The notes under the pieces: model-generated
What the model saw: the letters and a program-made list of their open reading frames with translations, nothing else
Told to the model about the DNA's origin: nothing
Database searches by the model: none
Shown here: piece after piece, positions 40,684 to 49,284 of the stretch
Position numbering within the stretch: the stretch's first letter is position 1
Layout of the letters: each line of letters starts with the position of its first letter
Assembly: GCF_014696925.1 (NCBI RefSeq)
Contig: NZ_JACJQY010000009.1
Coordinates: 62,001 to 126,000, forward strand
Length of the DNA: 64,000 nt
Source: Phormidium tenue FACHB-1050
Lineage (GTDB): Bacteria; Cyanobacteriota; Cyanobacteriia; Pseudanabaenales; Pseudanabaenaceae
Reading direction: 5' to 3'
Made by a program: the position numbers and the translations under genes

Positions 40684-43284
40684 TTATTTAAGGAGATCAG
40701 CAATTAATTTAGTACAAACCATTGGATTCTTCTTTGCATATTCATTAAAAAATCGAATAGTAGGAACTCCAAGATTAGCAATTTGACTCATTCTAAGATT
40801 ATCTTTATCAATTTGTTCCTGATCATTAAAATGTTGATGCCCGTCTACTTCTACAACGCATAATTTTTTAGATTCATGATTGAAACATATGAAATCAGCC
40901 TTATAGTATTTGTCAATTTTAACTTGACGTAATACTTCTAGCTCCGAATTTAAAATTTTGTTATATAGCTCATCCTCTCCTGCTCCTATCAAGTGACTAT
41001 TAATTTTAATTTCTCTGCCTTTACTAATTTGCCAGCCTTTAGCACGACAAACAATAGACATACTAAATTTTTTATAAAACAACTTATGGCGTATCCAAAC
41101 ACCTATCCACAAAGCCGCAACATAAACAATGAAATTACTGCCAACAAATATATCTATAGACACCAATAAAATTGATGGAAAAATGTGATTCCAAAATTTA
41201 ACTGTTGGGATATGTCCAGCATTGGGGCGAGTAGCAGGGTAAATTCTATAGTTTTCTTTTTGTAAAATTGTTTGATTAGAATTTACTGTAGAAGATATTG
41301 AACTTACTCTATTATTTTTAGCAGGTATATTATTAGACTGATTTACTTTAGTTTGTACAACTGAAAATATTCTTCCATCTTGTAATATTTTTTGCCAATC
41401 AGTGACTTGTATAGGTATCGAATATCCATCAAACCTTGCAATCAGTCGTTGGTCATCCATATCAATAATCTGTCCAATACCTTGAGCGTAATCTGGAATA
41501 GATACAAAGCTACCTATTTTCAGCCATTTAGGAATAGTTTGTTTTATTGTTGGAGTAGCATTAATTGGATTTGGTGAGGACTTAGGCGAAGACTTATTAT
41601 TTGTTAGATCAATTACGCTTGCAATTAATTTCCAGCAACGCTTCTCGCCTTTCCAGTCTGGAGCTGCCCAAGGCATATTTAAACTTACGACTACAAGACA
41701 GTTTTCATTGGGTAAATAACCTTCATCTAGCTTCTTAATAAAAACTGGATCTGTAATGGTCATATTTTCTGATGTTTGACCATTAGCAAGTTCAATTGAA
41801 CCTTTCCATTTTCGGTTACTATTTCCACTAGAGAACACAGAAAATTTTTTAGGCTGAACTAGTTGTACAGTATGACGTTTCTCTGCTGGCAAAGCTTTTA
41901 TCTCAGAAGGACTAACATATTTTAAAGAGTTATGAAGTATATAAGGAAAGTCTTTATAATAAGCAAGTAGATCGCTTGGACTTGCTTTTCCTAATAATTT
42001 CCATTTACCAGATGAGATTGAAATGTTTTCTGATTGAAATCCAAAGTCTTTGCCTGTATTAGCTAGAGGAATTTCTAATATGTCTAGTAACTCTGGTTCT
42101 CTTCCTTGTATAAGTCTAATTTCTCGTGAAACTCGACCATCTTCAGGGTACAAATCATCACATACGGGACGTACCCATTTACCAGTTTTAATGTCAATTC
42201 CAGATATACAGCGTTCTGTCTCTTTCCAAGAATTTTCCAGACAAATTATTTGTCTTGTTCCAAGATTATTAGAAGATATTGTTTTTGCTGTTTGTTGATT
42301 TGGAGTAGTAGAAATTGATACTCGATTCTGTGTTTTTAATTCTGACGCTTTAAAACTATAGAAGCCAGAAGTATTGCCAGTAATTGAGACCACCTGTCTA
42401 ATACCTAATTCCTGCAAAATCTCTGTAGCAGAAGTTGGTCTTTCCTTTACCCTATAAGCAGTAAGTCGATCCAATAACTTCCCAAAATTATCGCTAACGG
42501 TTCTTCCATGCAAAAACTGTTGCCATTGATATTCATTTTCCAAAACGTCATAGAGCGTAAACGGTTCCACATTCGTGAGCAAATGCAAACAAGTCACGCC
42601 CAACCCAAACAAATCACTCTGAAACACCGACTTACCCAACATTTGCTCAGGAGCGCCATAACTCGGCTTTCCGATGCCCGTCCCCGTCTTTGCCAATAAC
42701 GTCGCCGTTGCGTGCTTTGCCGCCCCAAAATCTACCAGCACCAACTTTTGATCACTGCGCCGCCGAATAATATTGTCTGGCGAAATATCGCGATGAATTA
42801 CCGACTTGCCATGCACAAACTCCAAAATTTGCAGCACCTCCACCAACACATCCCGCACCTGCTGCTCACTAAAAGCACCAACTCGCGCTAGTTCCTGCTC
42901 CAAAGTCTCACCATCGATAAACTCTTGGATGAGGTACTGCTTCCCCTCATGAATTGTAAAAGATAGAAGTTCAGGAATTTGGGGATGCTTACCCAAATCA
43001 TCGAGCCGCTTTGCCTCCTGCTCAAATAACCTGACTGCGACATCCAAAGTTCCTTGACTCGCATTAGGATTAATCGTTTCAAAAGCAAATTGCTTAATCA
43101 CACAACGCGGCTGTGATGGCTTCGACTCATCCTGAGCCAAGAAAGTCTTACCAAATCCCCCCTGTCCAATTACCTTCAAAGCGCGATAACGCTCTTGAAT
43201 TTGTAACTTAGCGCCGCATTGAGTACAAAATTTGGTTGTTATTGGGTTTAAGCGATCGCAAGCAAGACAAAGACAGTTAATCAT
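40684..43284 (-). CDS. Ser/Thr kinase fused to dual-OB-like and Vsr/DUF559-like nuclease domains
   Basis: 866 residues. Zinc ribbon (C6xxC9, C20xxC23), then a Ser/Thr kinase (about 35-292) with glycine loop GQGGFGKTF, Lys64, HRDISPDN (Asp166) and DFGAAK (Asp185): all catalytic residues are present. Residues about 343-560 (RQIICLENS, SGIDIKTGKWVRPVCDDLYP, DILEIPLAN) resemble the dual-OB domain seen in defence-linked proteins; 588-645 is a small SH3-like domain. A hydrophobic segment at 702-732 follows. The C-terminus (about 755-866) has KADFICF (Asp797), VVEVDGHQHF (Glu812, Asp814) and GVPTIRFFNE, the pattern of Vsr-like DUF559/DUF2726 endonucleases. It lies beside two toxin-antitoxin loci. 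Function unknown; a phosphorylation-controlled nuclease is inferred. Confidence 0.85.
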   Translation of the reverse strand: MINCLCLACDRLNPITTKFCTQCGAKLQIQERYRALKVIGQGGFGKTFLAQDESKPSQPRCVIKQFAFETINPNASQGTLDVAVRLFEQEAKRLDDLGKHPQIPELLSFTIHEGKQYLIQEFIDGETLEQELARVGAFSEQQVRDVLVEVLQILEFVHGKSVIHRDISPDNIIRRRSDQKLVLVDFGAAKHATATLLAKTGTGIGKPSYGAPEQMLGKSVFQSDLFGLGVTCLHLLTNVEPFTLYDVLENEYQWQQFLHGRTVSDNFGKLLDRLTAYRVKERPTSATEILQELGIRQVVSITGNTSGFYSFKASELKTQNRVSISTTPNQQTAKTISSNNLGTRQIICLENSWKETERCISGIDIKTGKWVRPVCDDLYPEDGRVSREIRLIQGREPELLDILEIPLANTGKDFGFQSENISISSGKWKLLGKASPSDLLAYYKDFPYILHNSLKYVSPSEIKALPAEKRHTVQLVQPKKFSVFSSGNSNRKWKGSIELANGQTSENMTITDPVFIKKLDEGYLPNENCLVVVSLNMPWAAPDWKGEKRCWKLIASVIDLTNNKSSPKSSPNPINATPTIKQTIPKWLKIGSFVSIPDYAQGIGQIIDMDDQRLIARFDGYSIPIQVTDWQKILQDGRIFSVVQTKVNQSNNIPAKNNRVSSISSTVNSNQTILQKENYRIYPATRPNAGHIPTVKFWNHIFPSILLVSIDIFVGSNFIVYVAALWIGVWIRHKLFYKKFSMSIVCRAKGWQISKGREIKINSHLIGAGEDELYNKILNSELEVLRQVKIDKYYKADFICFNHESKKLCVVEVDGHQHFNDQEQIDKDNLRMSQIANLGVPTIRFFNEYAKKNPMVCTKLIADLLK

Positions 43285-43393
43285 GCTGAATGAAATTTTC
43301 TGGAAAGCTACCTTTGATAATTATGACATTTAGATAGGATGATAGTCCACATCGATTACCTCAAAGCGATCGCTCGTGTACAAATAAACTCAA

Positions 43394-43434
43394 ACAAAAA
43401 AGAGGAGCAAACAATGTTTGCTCCTCTTTTTTGT
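43394..43434 (-). terminator. terminator of petE
   Basis: Perfect 19-bp stem (43394-43412 / 43416-43434) around AAT, core AGAGGAGCAAAC/GTTTGCTCCTCT with flanking A- and T-tracts, 26 bp downstream of the petE stop. Confidence 0.85.
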
Positions 43435-43459
43435 CAAATAAGCTCAGTTATTAATTGGA

Positions 43460-43834
43460 CTATTGGACAACCACTTTGCCTGCCATACCAGCACCACGGT
43501 GAGGAGAGCAGTAGTAAGCAAATTCACCAGCTTCATTGAAGGTGGACTCTAGCTCAGCCTTAGGCTTTTGAGCTAACTTCTTGTGAGAAAGTTCTTCATG
43601 ACCATCAAACACAATGTTGTGAGGGAAAGCTTTGTTATTAACCCATTTAACAGTGTCGCCAACTTTGATTGTGACTACCTTAGGATCAAATACTAGCTGA
43701 CCACCATCAGAACCCATCTTCACAGTGACGGTATCCGCCGACGCAGGAGAAGCAGTGATGAACAAGCTACCAACAACAAACAAAAGGCTAGCGATCGCTA
43801 GACCTAGCTTTTTCGCAAAGGAAGAAATATTCAT
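43460..43834 (-). CDS. petE: plastocyanin
   Basis: 124 residues: signal peptide (about 1-33, ending ASPASA) for export to the thylakoid lumen, then a mature type I copper protein of about 91 residues. Copper ligands are His72 (AFPHNIVF), Cys109 (YYCSPH), His112 and Met117 (GAGM). It carries electrons from cytochrome b6f to photosystem I or cytochrome oxidase. Length and motifs are standard. petE is usually copper-induced; no regulatory site is evident. psbV lies 147 bp upstream on the same strand. Confidence 0.97.
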   Translation of the reverse strand: MNISSFAKKLGLAIASLLFVVGSLFITASPASADTVTVKMGSDGGQLVFDPKVVTIKVGDTVKWVNNKAFPHNIVFDGHEELSHKKLAQKPKAELESTFNEAGEFAYYCSPHRGAGMAGKVVVQ

Positions 43835-43981
43835 AATTAACTACCGACTAAAATTCAACTTGACCTGCACTAATTCGACTCGACTCGAACTAAAGCAACT
43901 AAAACACGTAGAGAAAAAGCTAATAAAATTAGCTTTTTATTTAACTAGACCGTGACTCGACTAAAAGCACAGATTTCTAGT

Positions 43982-44479
43982 TTAATAATATACCTTGCCG
44001 CCGCCCCAGCCGATACCTTTGACCTTAGGTTCGTAGAGGATATAACCTGCAATTAGCTTGAGGTCATTGTCGGTAAGTCCACGCATGGTGGGGAAAAGAT
44101 CGGTACTCTTGAGACTTGGGTGAACGTCATAGATTTCAGTTACGCCATCATAGGTAGTAGGCTTCTTCATGAAATCCACCAAACCGAGAACGTTGTTACG
44201 GACAGGATTAGCTCCAGCCAAGGATTCGGGAGAAAGGTTAACGTTAGGATTGGTAAAAGTTGCACCGCCAAGGTGACAAGTAGCACAGGCATTAGAGAAT
44301 AATTTCTTGCCCTTAGAAATGTCTTTTTGAGTCAAGACAATATTGGTAGTTTCGTTAAGGGGAACAGTCCGCAGTTCGATGGGAATATCGGCGGCGCTGA
44401 CACTGGAAGTAAAAAGCTGGAAGGCTAGCATTACGAATGCGATCGCCACCGCTAAATATTTAAAAGAATTTTTGTTCAT
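43982..44479 (-). CDS. psbV: cytochrome c-550 of photosystem II
   Basis: 165 residues from the ATG at 44479 (MNKNSFKYLAVAIAF); an ATG four codons upstream is open too. Signal peptide ends SSVSAA, so the mature protein begins near DIPIELRTVPLNET. Haem is attached at CATCH (Cys65, Cys68, His69); the distal ligand His lies in YDVHPSLKSTDLFP. PsbV is an extrinsic lumenal subunit that stabilises the manganese cluster. C-terminal GIGWGGGKVYY is typical. Confidence 0.97.
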   Translation of the reverse strand: MNKNSFKYLAVAIAFVMLAFQLFTSSVSAADIPIELRTVPLNETTNIVLTQKDISKGKKLFSNACATCHLGGATFTNPNVNLSPESLAGANPVRNNVLGLVDFMKKPTTYDGVTEIYDVHPSLKSTDLFPTMRGLTDNDLKLIAGYILYEPKVKGIGWGGGKVYY

Positions 44480-44581
44480 AATTACGGACATAACTTAATT
44501 TATCTAAGTTTATCTAAAAGAATTTAACCTAATCTCAAAGATTTATTGCGATTTTGCGATCGCGATTACTCTTTAGATTTT

Positions 44582-44776
44582 TTAGGGATTTTTGGAAGAG
44601 ATTTTAGAATTTTGGGCTTCGGATGCCATGATTACGGCTTTTGCGTCTTCCAAAGCGAGTTTGGTTTCGGCATCTTGGTATGCAATCCCAAGGCGATCGC
44701 ATAATTTAAAAACAGACTCAACGGTGAGTTTGTAGTCTTCCGCGATCTCAGTGATCGAATAATCAGCAAAGCCCAT
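44582..44776 (-). CDS. conserved small protein, IF-2 N-terminal-like fold
   Basis: 64 residues. MGFADYSITEIAEDYKLTVE and SVFKLCDRLGIAYQDAETKL resemble the helical IF2_N module, and the short ALEDAKAVIM helix completes it. Similar stand-alone proteins occur across cyanobacteria and are often labelled as IF-2-like; function is not known. It is about 100 bp upstream of psbV on the same strand. Confidence 0.7.
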   Translation of the reverse strand: MGFADYSITEIAEDYKLTVESVFKLCDRLGIAYQDAETKLALEDAKAVIMASEAQNSKISSKNP

Positions 44777-44844
44777 AACAATACTCTTATCTAGTTAATT
44801 CTAGAGACGTTTGTGCTATTTTCTCATGCAAAGGGGAGACAAAA

Positions 44845-44889
44845 CCTAAAAAGTAAAGGCGGTGCGATGCGCCGCCTTTACTTTTTAGG
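44845..44889. repeat. GC-core palindrome (variant GGCGGTGC)
   Basis: 21-nt arms (44845-44865 / 44869-44889) around GAT, paired with one G-T; arm CCTAAAAAGTAAA. A member of the GGCGGCGC family with different arms. Confidence 0.8.
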
Positions 44890-44913
44890 GCTTAACTAAA
44901 ATGGCTTTAACTT

Positions 44914-44999
44914 ATATAGCAAAGCAAGTTTTTCTTACAACCCAAAACCCAAGAAGCGAGTGGCGGCGCGAAGCGCCGCCACTCGCTTCTTGGGTTTTG
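44914..44999. repeat. palindromic element with TATAGCAAAGC left end
   Basis: Begins TATATAGCAAAGCAAGTTTTTC like the element at 21766, and contains a perfect 27-bp stem (44943-44969 / 44973-44999) around GAA with arm CAAAACCCAAGAAGCGAGT and core GGCGGCGC. Confidence 0.85.
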
Positions 45000-45031
45000 C
45001 TAACTCTTGCAATTAACGAGCAAACGAACCA

Positions 45032-45082
45032 CAAGAAAATTTTTGAAAGTGTTGCAAAGCAACACTTTCAAAAATTTTCTTG
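45032..45082. repeat. perfect 24-bp palindrome, 3-nt spacer
   Basis: Arms 45032-45055 and 45059-45082 around AAA, inner stem GAAAGTGTTGC/GCAACACTTTC, related to 3111-3161. It lies 61 bp before the C39-like gene. Confidence 0.8.
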
Positions 45083-45143
45083 GTTTGGGTCTGAGCGCGA
45101 AGCGCTGTTAGATAATAAAGACAGTAGTAAACAGTGAACAACA

Positions 45144-46997
45144 ATGACAGACGCTTCTAATAATTCACCTGTTGATTTACCTGTTGATGTTGTAGTTAAG
45201 GCAGCGATCGCTGTTACCCAAGCACCTGACGAAGTGCTGATCAATCGTGAAATTGCGATCGCAGGAACAGCAGATTTTTCGCAAGTTTCACAGATTCTGG
45301 TCACCTTACCCAACGAGGCTACCGTTGCGGTGCAACTTAATACCACAACAGGAACTTGGCAAGCAAAAATTGCGGCGGGTTTGCCCAATGCCTCAGCGAC
45401 ATACTTACGGGTAAGGGCTATAGGCGCAAACAATCAACTTTTGGCAGAGTTAATCGTCAATATTTTAGTCAAGCTGCCGACAATTTCACTGGTCACCAAG
45501 CAAGGGACTCTCTTCAAAACCTCACCTGCGGATTCTTCGACCTTACCACCCAATGCAAAGGTCGAAGTGATGGCTGGGCAAACCTTTGAAGTGTTGCGTT
45601 ATGGTGCTGTTGATGGACATATTAAGGTTTTGCTCAAGCAGCCGATCGCCCCTGTCGGAGAATTTGGTTATTTCTATGGACTGCATGTGGATTTGATTGC
45701 GCCAATTACGCTCACAGTCAAGCAAAACACGATTTTCAAGATTTCTACAGCAGCTTCACAAGCTTTGCCCTTTACTCAAAAAGTCGAGGTAAAAGCAGGC
45801 ACAGAGTTTTTGTTAAATGGGGATTACACGATCGCAGATAACCATATTCGAGTCAAACTAGCGCAACCGCTAGCCCCCGTTGGACAGGATGGGTTCTTTT
45901 TTCTGCCCCATGTCGAATTATCAAAACTAGGTGAATCCCTCGATTTTGCTGATCCTGAGGATGTTAGCAATATTCAGATCAAGGGCGCGATCGCCACGGT
46001 GATCACTGACACTTTTTTGAAAGCATCTTCACAGGATGCAAGTAGACTCTCCAACTCGCAAAAAATCATGGTCAAGGCGGGTACGACCTATCCGATTAGT
46101 GGCTATGCTGCGGTTAATGGTCATTTTCGCGTGAAGTTTACTTCAGATGTCGCGCCCATTGGCGATGTGGGCTTTTTCTATGCGCGACATGTCAGCATTA
46201 CCAAAAATGGCAAAGCGATCGCCTTTGATCCAGATATGAAAACGCTGACCATTAGACAAAATACGGTACTCAAAAAACGCCCCATCGATTCGCGCCAGTT
46301 AACAGCTAGTGAGTTAGCACCTCTCACCGCAAGCGATGTTTTTGGGGTAGATAGCTATAGTCTCACCGACATCCATTTTCAAGTCACTTTAAATGAAGAC
46401 GTACCACCCCTAGGAAAGTCTGGATTTGTATTTGCGGGGCATGTCAATCTCAGGCAAGGCAATAGGGCGATCGAGTTTACGCCCAAGCGCAAGGTTTTAG
46501 GTGTTCCCTATTTTTCGCAATTAGATAATCCCCGTGATCCTTTTGTAACTTGCAATGTTACTTCGATCGCGATGGTGTTAGCTTTTCATGGCAGGCGATC
46601 GCGCAATCCCCGCCAACAACTAGAGGATGAGTTATATCAATGGATCATCGATCGCTACGGTAGACAAGCGCGTACTGACAATTCAGTTATGCAAAAGCTG
46701 TATCAAGCCTATGGCTTTGGTGGGGGCTTTAGTACAACTCGCACATGGTCACAAATCAAACAAGAACTCATCGAAAATCGCCCCGTTGTGATCGGTGGCT
46801 ACTTCACCCACGGCGGACATATCATTTGTATTATTGGCTTCGATGAATTTGGCTACATTGTCCACGATCCCTATGGCAACGCCCTCACAGGCTATCGCCA
46901 GACTGAGGGGAAAAGTTTGCGCTATCCCTATGTTTACATGCGCGACATGTGTGGTGTTGATGGCGATGTCTGGGCGCATTTCATTTTGCCCCGCTAA
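45144..46997 (+). CDS. C39-like cysteine peptidase with four N-terminal repeats
   Basis: 617 residues. An Ig-like N-terminal segment (about 20-105) is followed by four related units of about 80-90 residues (about 110-440), each ending in a pattern like APVGEFGYFYGLHVDL, APVGQDGFFFLPHVEL, APIGDVGFFYARHVSI or PPLGKSGFVFAGHVNL. The C-terminus is a papain-fold C39-type domain: Cys470 (TCNVTSIAM), His559 (GGHIICIIGFD) and Asp575 (VHDPYG) form the likely catalytic set. No signal peptide is visible, odd for a repeat protein of surface type. The substrate is unknown. Its last codon and stop belong to a palindrome shared with convergent hisA. Confidence 0.85.
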   Translation: MTDASNNSPVDLPVDVVVKAAIAVTQAPDEVLINREIAIAGTADFSQVSQILVTLPNEATVAVQLNTTTGTWQAKIAAGLPNASATYLRVRAIGANNQLLAELIVNILVKLPTISLVTKQGTLFKTSPADSSTLPPNAKVEVMAGQTFEVLRYGAVDGHIKVLLKQPIAPVGEFGYFYGLHVDLIAPITLTVKQNTIFKISTAASQALPFTQKVEVKAGTEFLLNGDYTIADNHIRVKLAQPLAPVGQDGFFFLPHVELSKLGESLDFADPEDVSNIQIKGAIATVITDTFLKASSQDASRLSNSQKIMVKAGTTYPISGYAAVNGHFRVKFTSDVAPIGDVGFFYARHVSITKNGKAIAFDPDMKTLTIRQNTVLKKRPIDSRQLTASELAPLTASDVFGVDSYSLTDIHFQVTLNEDVPPLGKSGFVFAGHVNLRQGNRAIEFTPKRKVLGVPYFSQLDNPRDPFVTCNVTSIAMVLAFHGRRSRNPRQQLEDELYQWIIDRYGRQARTDNSVMQKLYQAYGFGGGFSTTRTWSQIKQELIENRPVVIGGYFTHGGHIICIIGFDEFGYIVHDPYGNALTGYRQTEGKSLRYPYVYMRDMCGVDGDVWAHFILPR

Positions 46998-47032
46998 TTA
47001 AAAGGAGTCGCTTTGCGACTCCTTTTAATTAG
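46994..47032. terminator. bidirectional terminator between convergent genes
   Basis: Perfect 18-bp stem (46994-47011 / 47015-47032) around TTT. The left arm contains the TAA of the C39-like gene, the right arm the TAA of hisA on the other strand, and both stops sit in equivalent positions of the palindrome. Confidence 0.88.
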
Positions 47033-47793
47033 GCGATCGCCGATCCATCGATTACATCTTGCCAACGTCCGTTACCAACAGCCCGAATCGCTTCTTTAAG
47101 TTGAATATCACCCGTATAAATCGCTTTACCAACGATCGCCCCTGTCACACCCACAGACTCTAGGGATACCAAATTTAGTAAATCCGTAATCGAGCTAACC
47201 CCACCTGACGCAATCACAGGCACATCAACATTTTCGGCAAGTTGACGCAGTGCTTCGATATTGGGTCCTTGCATCGTGCCATCGCGATGAATATCCGTGT
47301 AAATAATTCCTGCGATACCCACAGAAGTCATCCGTTTGGCAAGATCCACTGCCATTATCTCTGAGGTTTCCAGCCAGCCTCTGGTCGCCACCTTGCCATC
47401 ACGGGCATCAATGCCAATCATGATTTGCTCAGGAAATTCTGCACAAATCTCGGCAATCAATTGCGAACTCTCCACCGCTGCCGTTCCTAAGATCACTCGA
47501 CTCACGCCAGAGTTCAGCACTGAAACGATACTTGCGCGATCGCGTAAGCCACCACCCATCTGCACACGCATTGGAATTGAACGGGCGATCGCCTCGATTA
47601 CCTTCAAGTTTTTGGGCTTGCCTTCCTTTGCACCATCCAAATCAACTACATGCAAATACTTAGCGCCTTGACTGTACCAGCGTTGGGCAACCTCTACAGG
47701 GTCTTCACCAAATACTTCTGATTGTTGATAATCCCCCTGATAGAGCCTAACGCAGCGTCCATCTAAAATATCAATTGCGGGAATTACATCCAT
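47029..47793 (-). CDS. hisA: phosphoribosylformimino-AICAR ribotide isomerase
   Basis: 254 residues, a TIM barrel catalysing the fourth step of histidine synthesis (ProFAR to PRFAR). [20 protein letters not shown] holds the first catalytic Asp (Asp8), MQMGGGLR-type phosphate loop in [24 protein letters not shown] with the second Asp, and [14 protein letters not shown] plus IASGGVSS for the second phosphate. All family landmarks are present. It is isolated from other his genes, as usual in cyanobacteria. Confidence 0.96.
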   Translation of the reverse strand: MDVIPAIDILDGRCVRLYQGDYQQSEVFGEDPVEVAQRWYSQGAKYLHVVDLDGAKEGKPKNLKVIEAIARSIPMRVQMGGGLRDRASIVSVLNSGVSRVILGTAAVESSQLIAEICAEFPEQIMIGIDARDGKVATRGWLETSEIMAVDLAKRMTSVGIAGIIYTDIHRDGTMQGPNIEALRQLAENVDVPVIASGGVSSITDLLNLVSLESVGVTGAIVGKAIYTGDIQLKEAIRAVGNGRWQDVIDGSAIA

Positions 47794-47897
47794 AATTTTT
47801 ACCTACGATCCCAGAAGCTTATTTTAGCTAGATTTAGCGATCGCGGTATAGTACAAATCTAGGAAAAACAAATTTATGGCTTTACCGTAAGATCAGG

Positions 47898-47944
47898 AAC
47901 CAGTTTTTGATGGCGCAGCGGAGCCGCGCAGTCAAAAACTGGTT
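47898..47944. repeat. inverted repeat with GC-rich centre
   Basis: 13-nt perfect arms AACCAGTTTTTGA / TCAAAAACTGGTT enclosing TGGCGCAGCGGAGCCGCGCAG, itself partly self-complementary. Located between hisA and the divergent ABC permease gene. Confidence 0.7.
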
Positions 47945-48024
47945 TCGTCTATGGCGAGAAACCGATAAATTGGTTTTTGTTCAGTTTTTATCTAAATATT
48001 TGCCAAACTCAAAATCTGTCCCCT

Positions 48025-48873
48025 ATGAAATCGCCTAAGCAGTCAGTATCGCAACAGTTAATGTCTATTGGTATCGTGATTAGCGTTGTTTTTTTGCTGA
48101 TGGCGATTCTTGCGCCGTTCCTGCAAGCCATAGGGGTGTTAACTAATCCCAGTGAATTTCTCAGCAATCCGATCCATCAGCCACCATCACCACAACATTG
48201 GTTTGGCACAGATTTACAGGGGCATGATGTATTTACAAGGACGATAGCTGGTGCTGGTGTGGCATGGCAAGTAACGATCGCCTCAACGGTAATTAGCTTA
48301 GCGATCGGCGTGCCCTTGGGGATGCTAAGCGGCTACAAAGGAGGCTGGCTGGATCGCGGGTTAGTCTTTCTCATGGATGCGCTGTACACCTTGCCCAGTT
48401 TATTGCTGTCGCTGACGATCGCCTTTGTAGTCGGTGCGGGTGTCTGGAATGCCGCGATCGCTCTCAGTGTTGCCTATATCCCTCAGTATTTTCGAGTAAT
48501 CCGCAATCAAACCGTAAGTACGAAAACCGAGGTGTATATCGAAGCTGCTCAAGCGATCGGTGCGGACACGAAAACGATCTTGATCAAATATCTCGCGCCT
48601 AATGTGATCCAAAGCTTACCCGTAATTTTCACTCTCAATGCTGCTGATGCAATTCTGACTCTGGCAGGTTTAGGATTTTTAGGTTTAGGCATTCCCGAAG
48701 ATGTCCCTGAATGGGGTCACGATCTCAAGCAAGCTCTCGATGCGCTCTCGACTGGCGAAAATATCTGGTGGACAACGGTTTTCCCTGGTTTGGCGATTAC
48801 TTTTATGGCGATCGGTTTATCGCTAGTAGGTGAAGGCTTGACTCAGAAATTTAGTAGCAAGAAGGATCAATGA
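48025..48873 (+). CDS. ABC transporter permease, DppC/OppC type
   Basis: 282 residues from ATG 48025 (MKSPKQSVSQQLMSIGIVIS); an in-frame ATG at 47977 would add 16 unlikely residues. Six hydrophobic helices, an N-terminal periplasmic segment HWFGTDLQGHDVFTRTIAGA typical of dipeptide/oligopeptide or nickel permeases, and the cytoplasmic EAA loop in EAAQAIGADTKTILIKYLAPN that contacts the ATPase. No partner permease, ATPase or binding protein is adjacent, so the substrate cannot be assigned. Confidence 0.88.
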   Translation: MKSPKQSVSQQLMSIGIVISVVFLLMAILAPFLQAIGVLTNPSEFLSNPIHQPPSPQHWFGTDLQGHDVFTRTIAGAGVAWQVTIASTVISLAIGVPLGMLSGYKGGWLDRGLVFLMDALYTLPSLLLSLTIAFVVGAGVWNAAIALSVAYIPQYFRVIRNQTVSTKTEVYIEAAQAIGADTKTILIKYLAPNVIQSLPVIFTLNAADAILTLAGLGFLGLGIPEDVPEWGHDLKQALDALSTGENIWWTTVFPGLAITFMAIGLSLVGEGLTQKFSSKKDQ

Positions 48874-48885
48874 GCTTATATAGCT

Positions 48886-49284
48886 ATGTATTTCGACTTC
48901 CTTATTCCTAAACGCCCCGTATCTTTGCAAACAAGAAAAACCGCAAATTTACAAGCATGGAAACAATATGTTCGCACCGAAGCTGCAAAAACTTGGACAG
49001 GTCAAATTTTTGCGAATCAAGATGTTTACCTAAAATTGATTTATCTTTATGATAGCGATCCTGTTGATACTGACAACATCATTAAACCAATCCAAGACGC
49101 ATTGATTGGGCTGATTTACGCAGATGATTTACTGATTACAGATGTAGAAGCCCACCGTCGTTCACTATATGGAGTGTTTGACCTAACCCTATGCCCAACT
49201 CCTCTTGTTCAAGGCATAATATCAGGCATAGAATGTGTATATGTTAGAGTTTCTGAATCTAAACCATTGGAGGACTACTTATGA
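48886..49284 (+). CDS. RusA-like Holliday junction resolvase
   Basis: 132 residues. The RusA catalytic pattern DPVDTDNIIKPIQDAL followed by YADDLLITDVEAHR supplies the clustered aspartates for metal-dependent cleavage of Holliday junctions; an N-terminal PKRPVSLQTRKTANLQAWK matches the family. RusA genes are usually carried by phages or accessory islands. The start is 12 bp after the ABC permease stop, but the product overlaps the following gene by 4 nt and probably belongs with it. Confidence 0.85.
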   Translation: MYFDFLIPKRPVSLQTRKTANLQAWKQYVRTEAAKTWTGQIFANQDVYLKLIYLYDSDPVDTDNIIKPIQDALIGLIYADDLLITDVEAHRRSLYGVFDLTLCPTPLVQGIISGIECVYVRVSESKPLEDYL

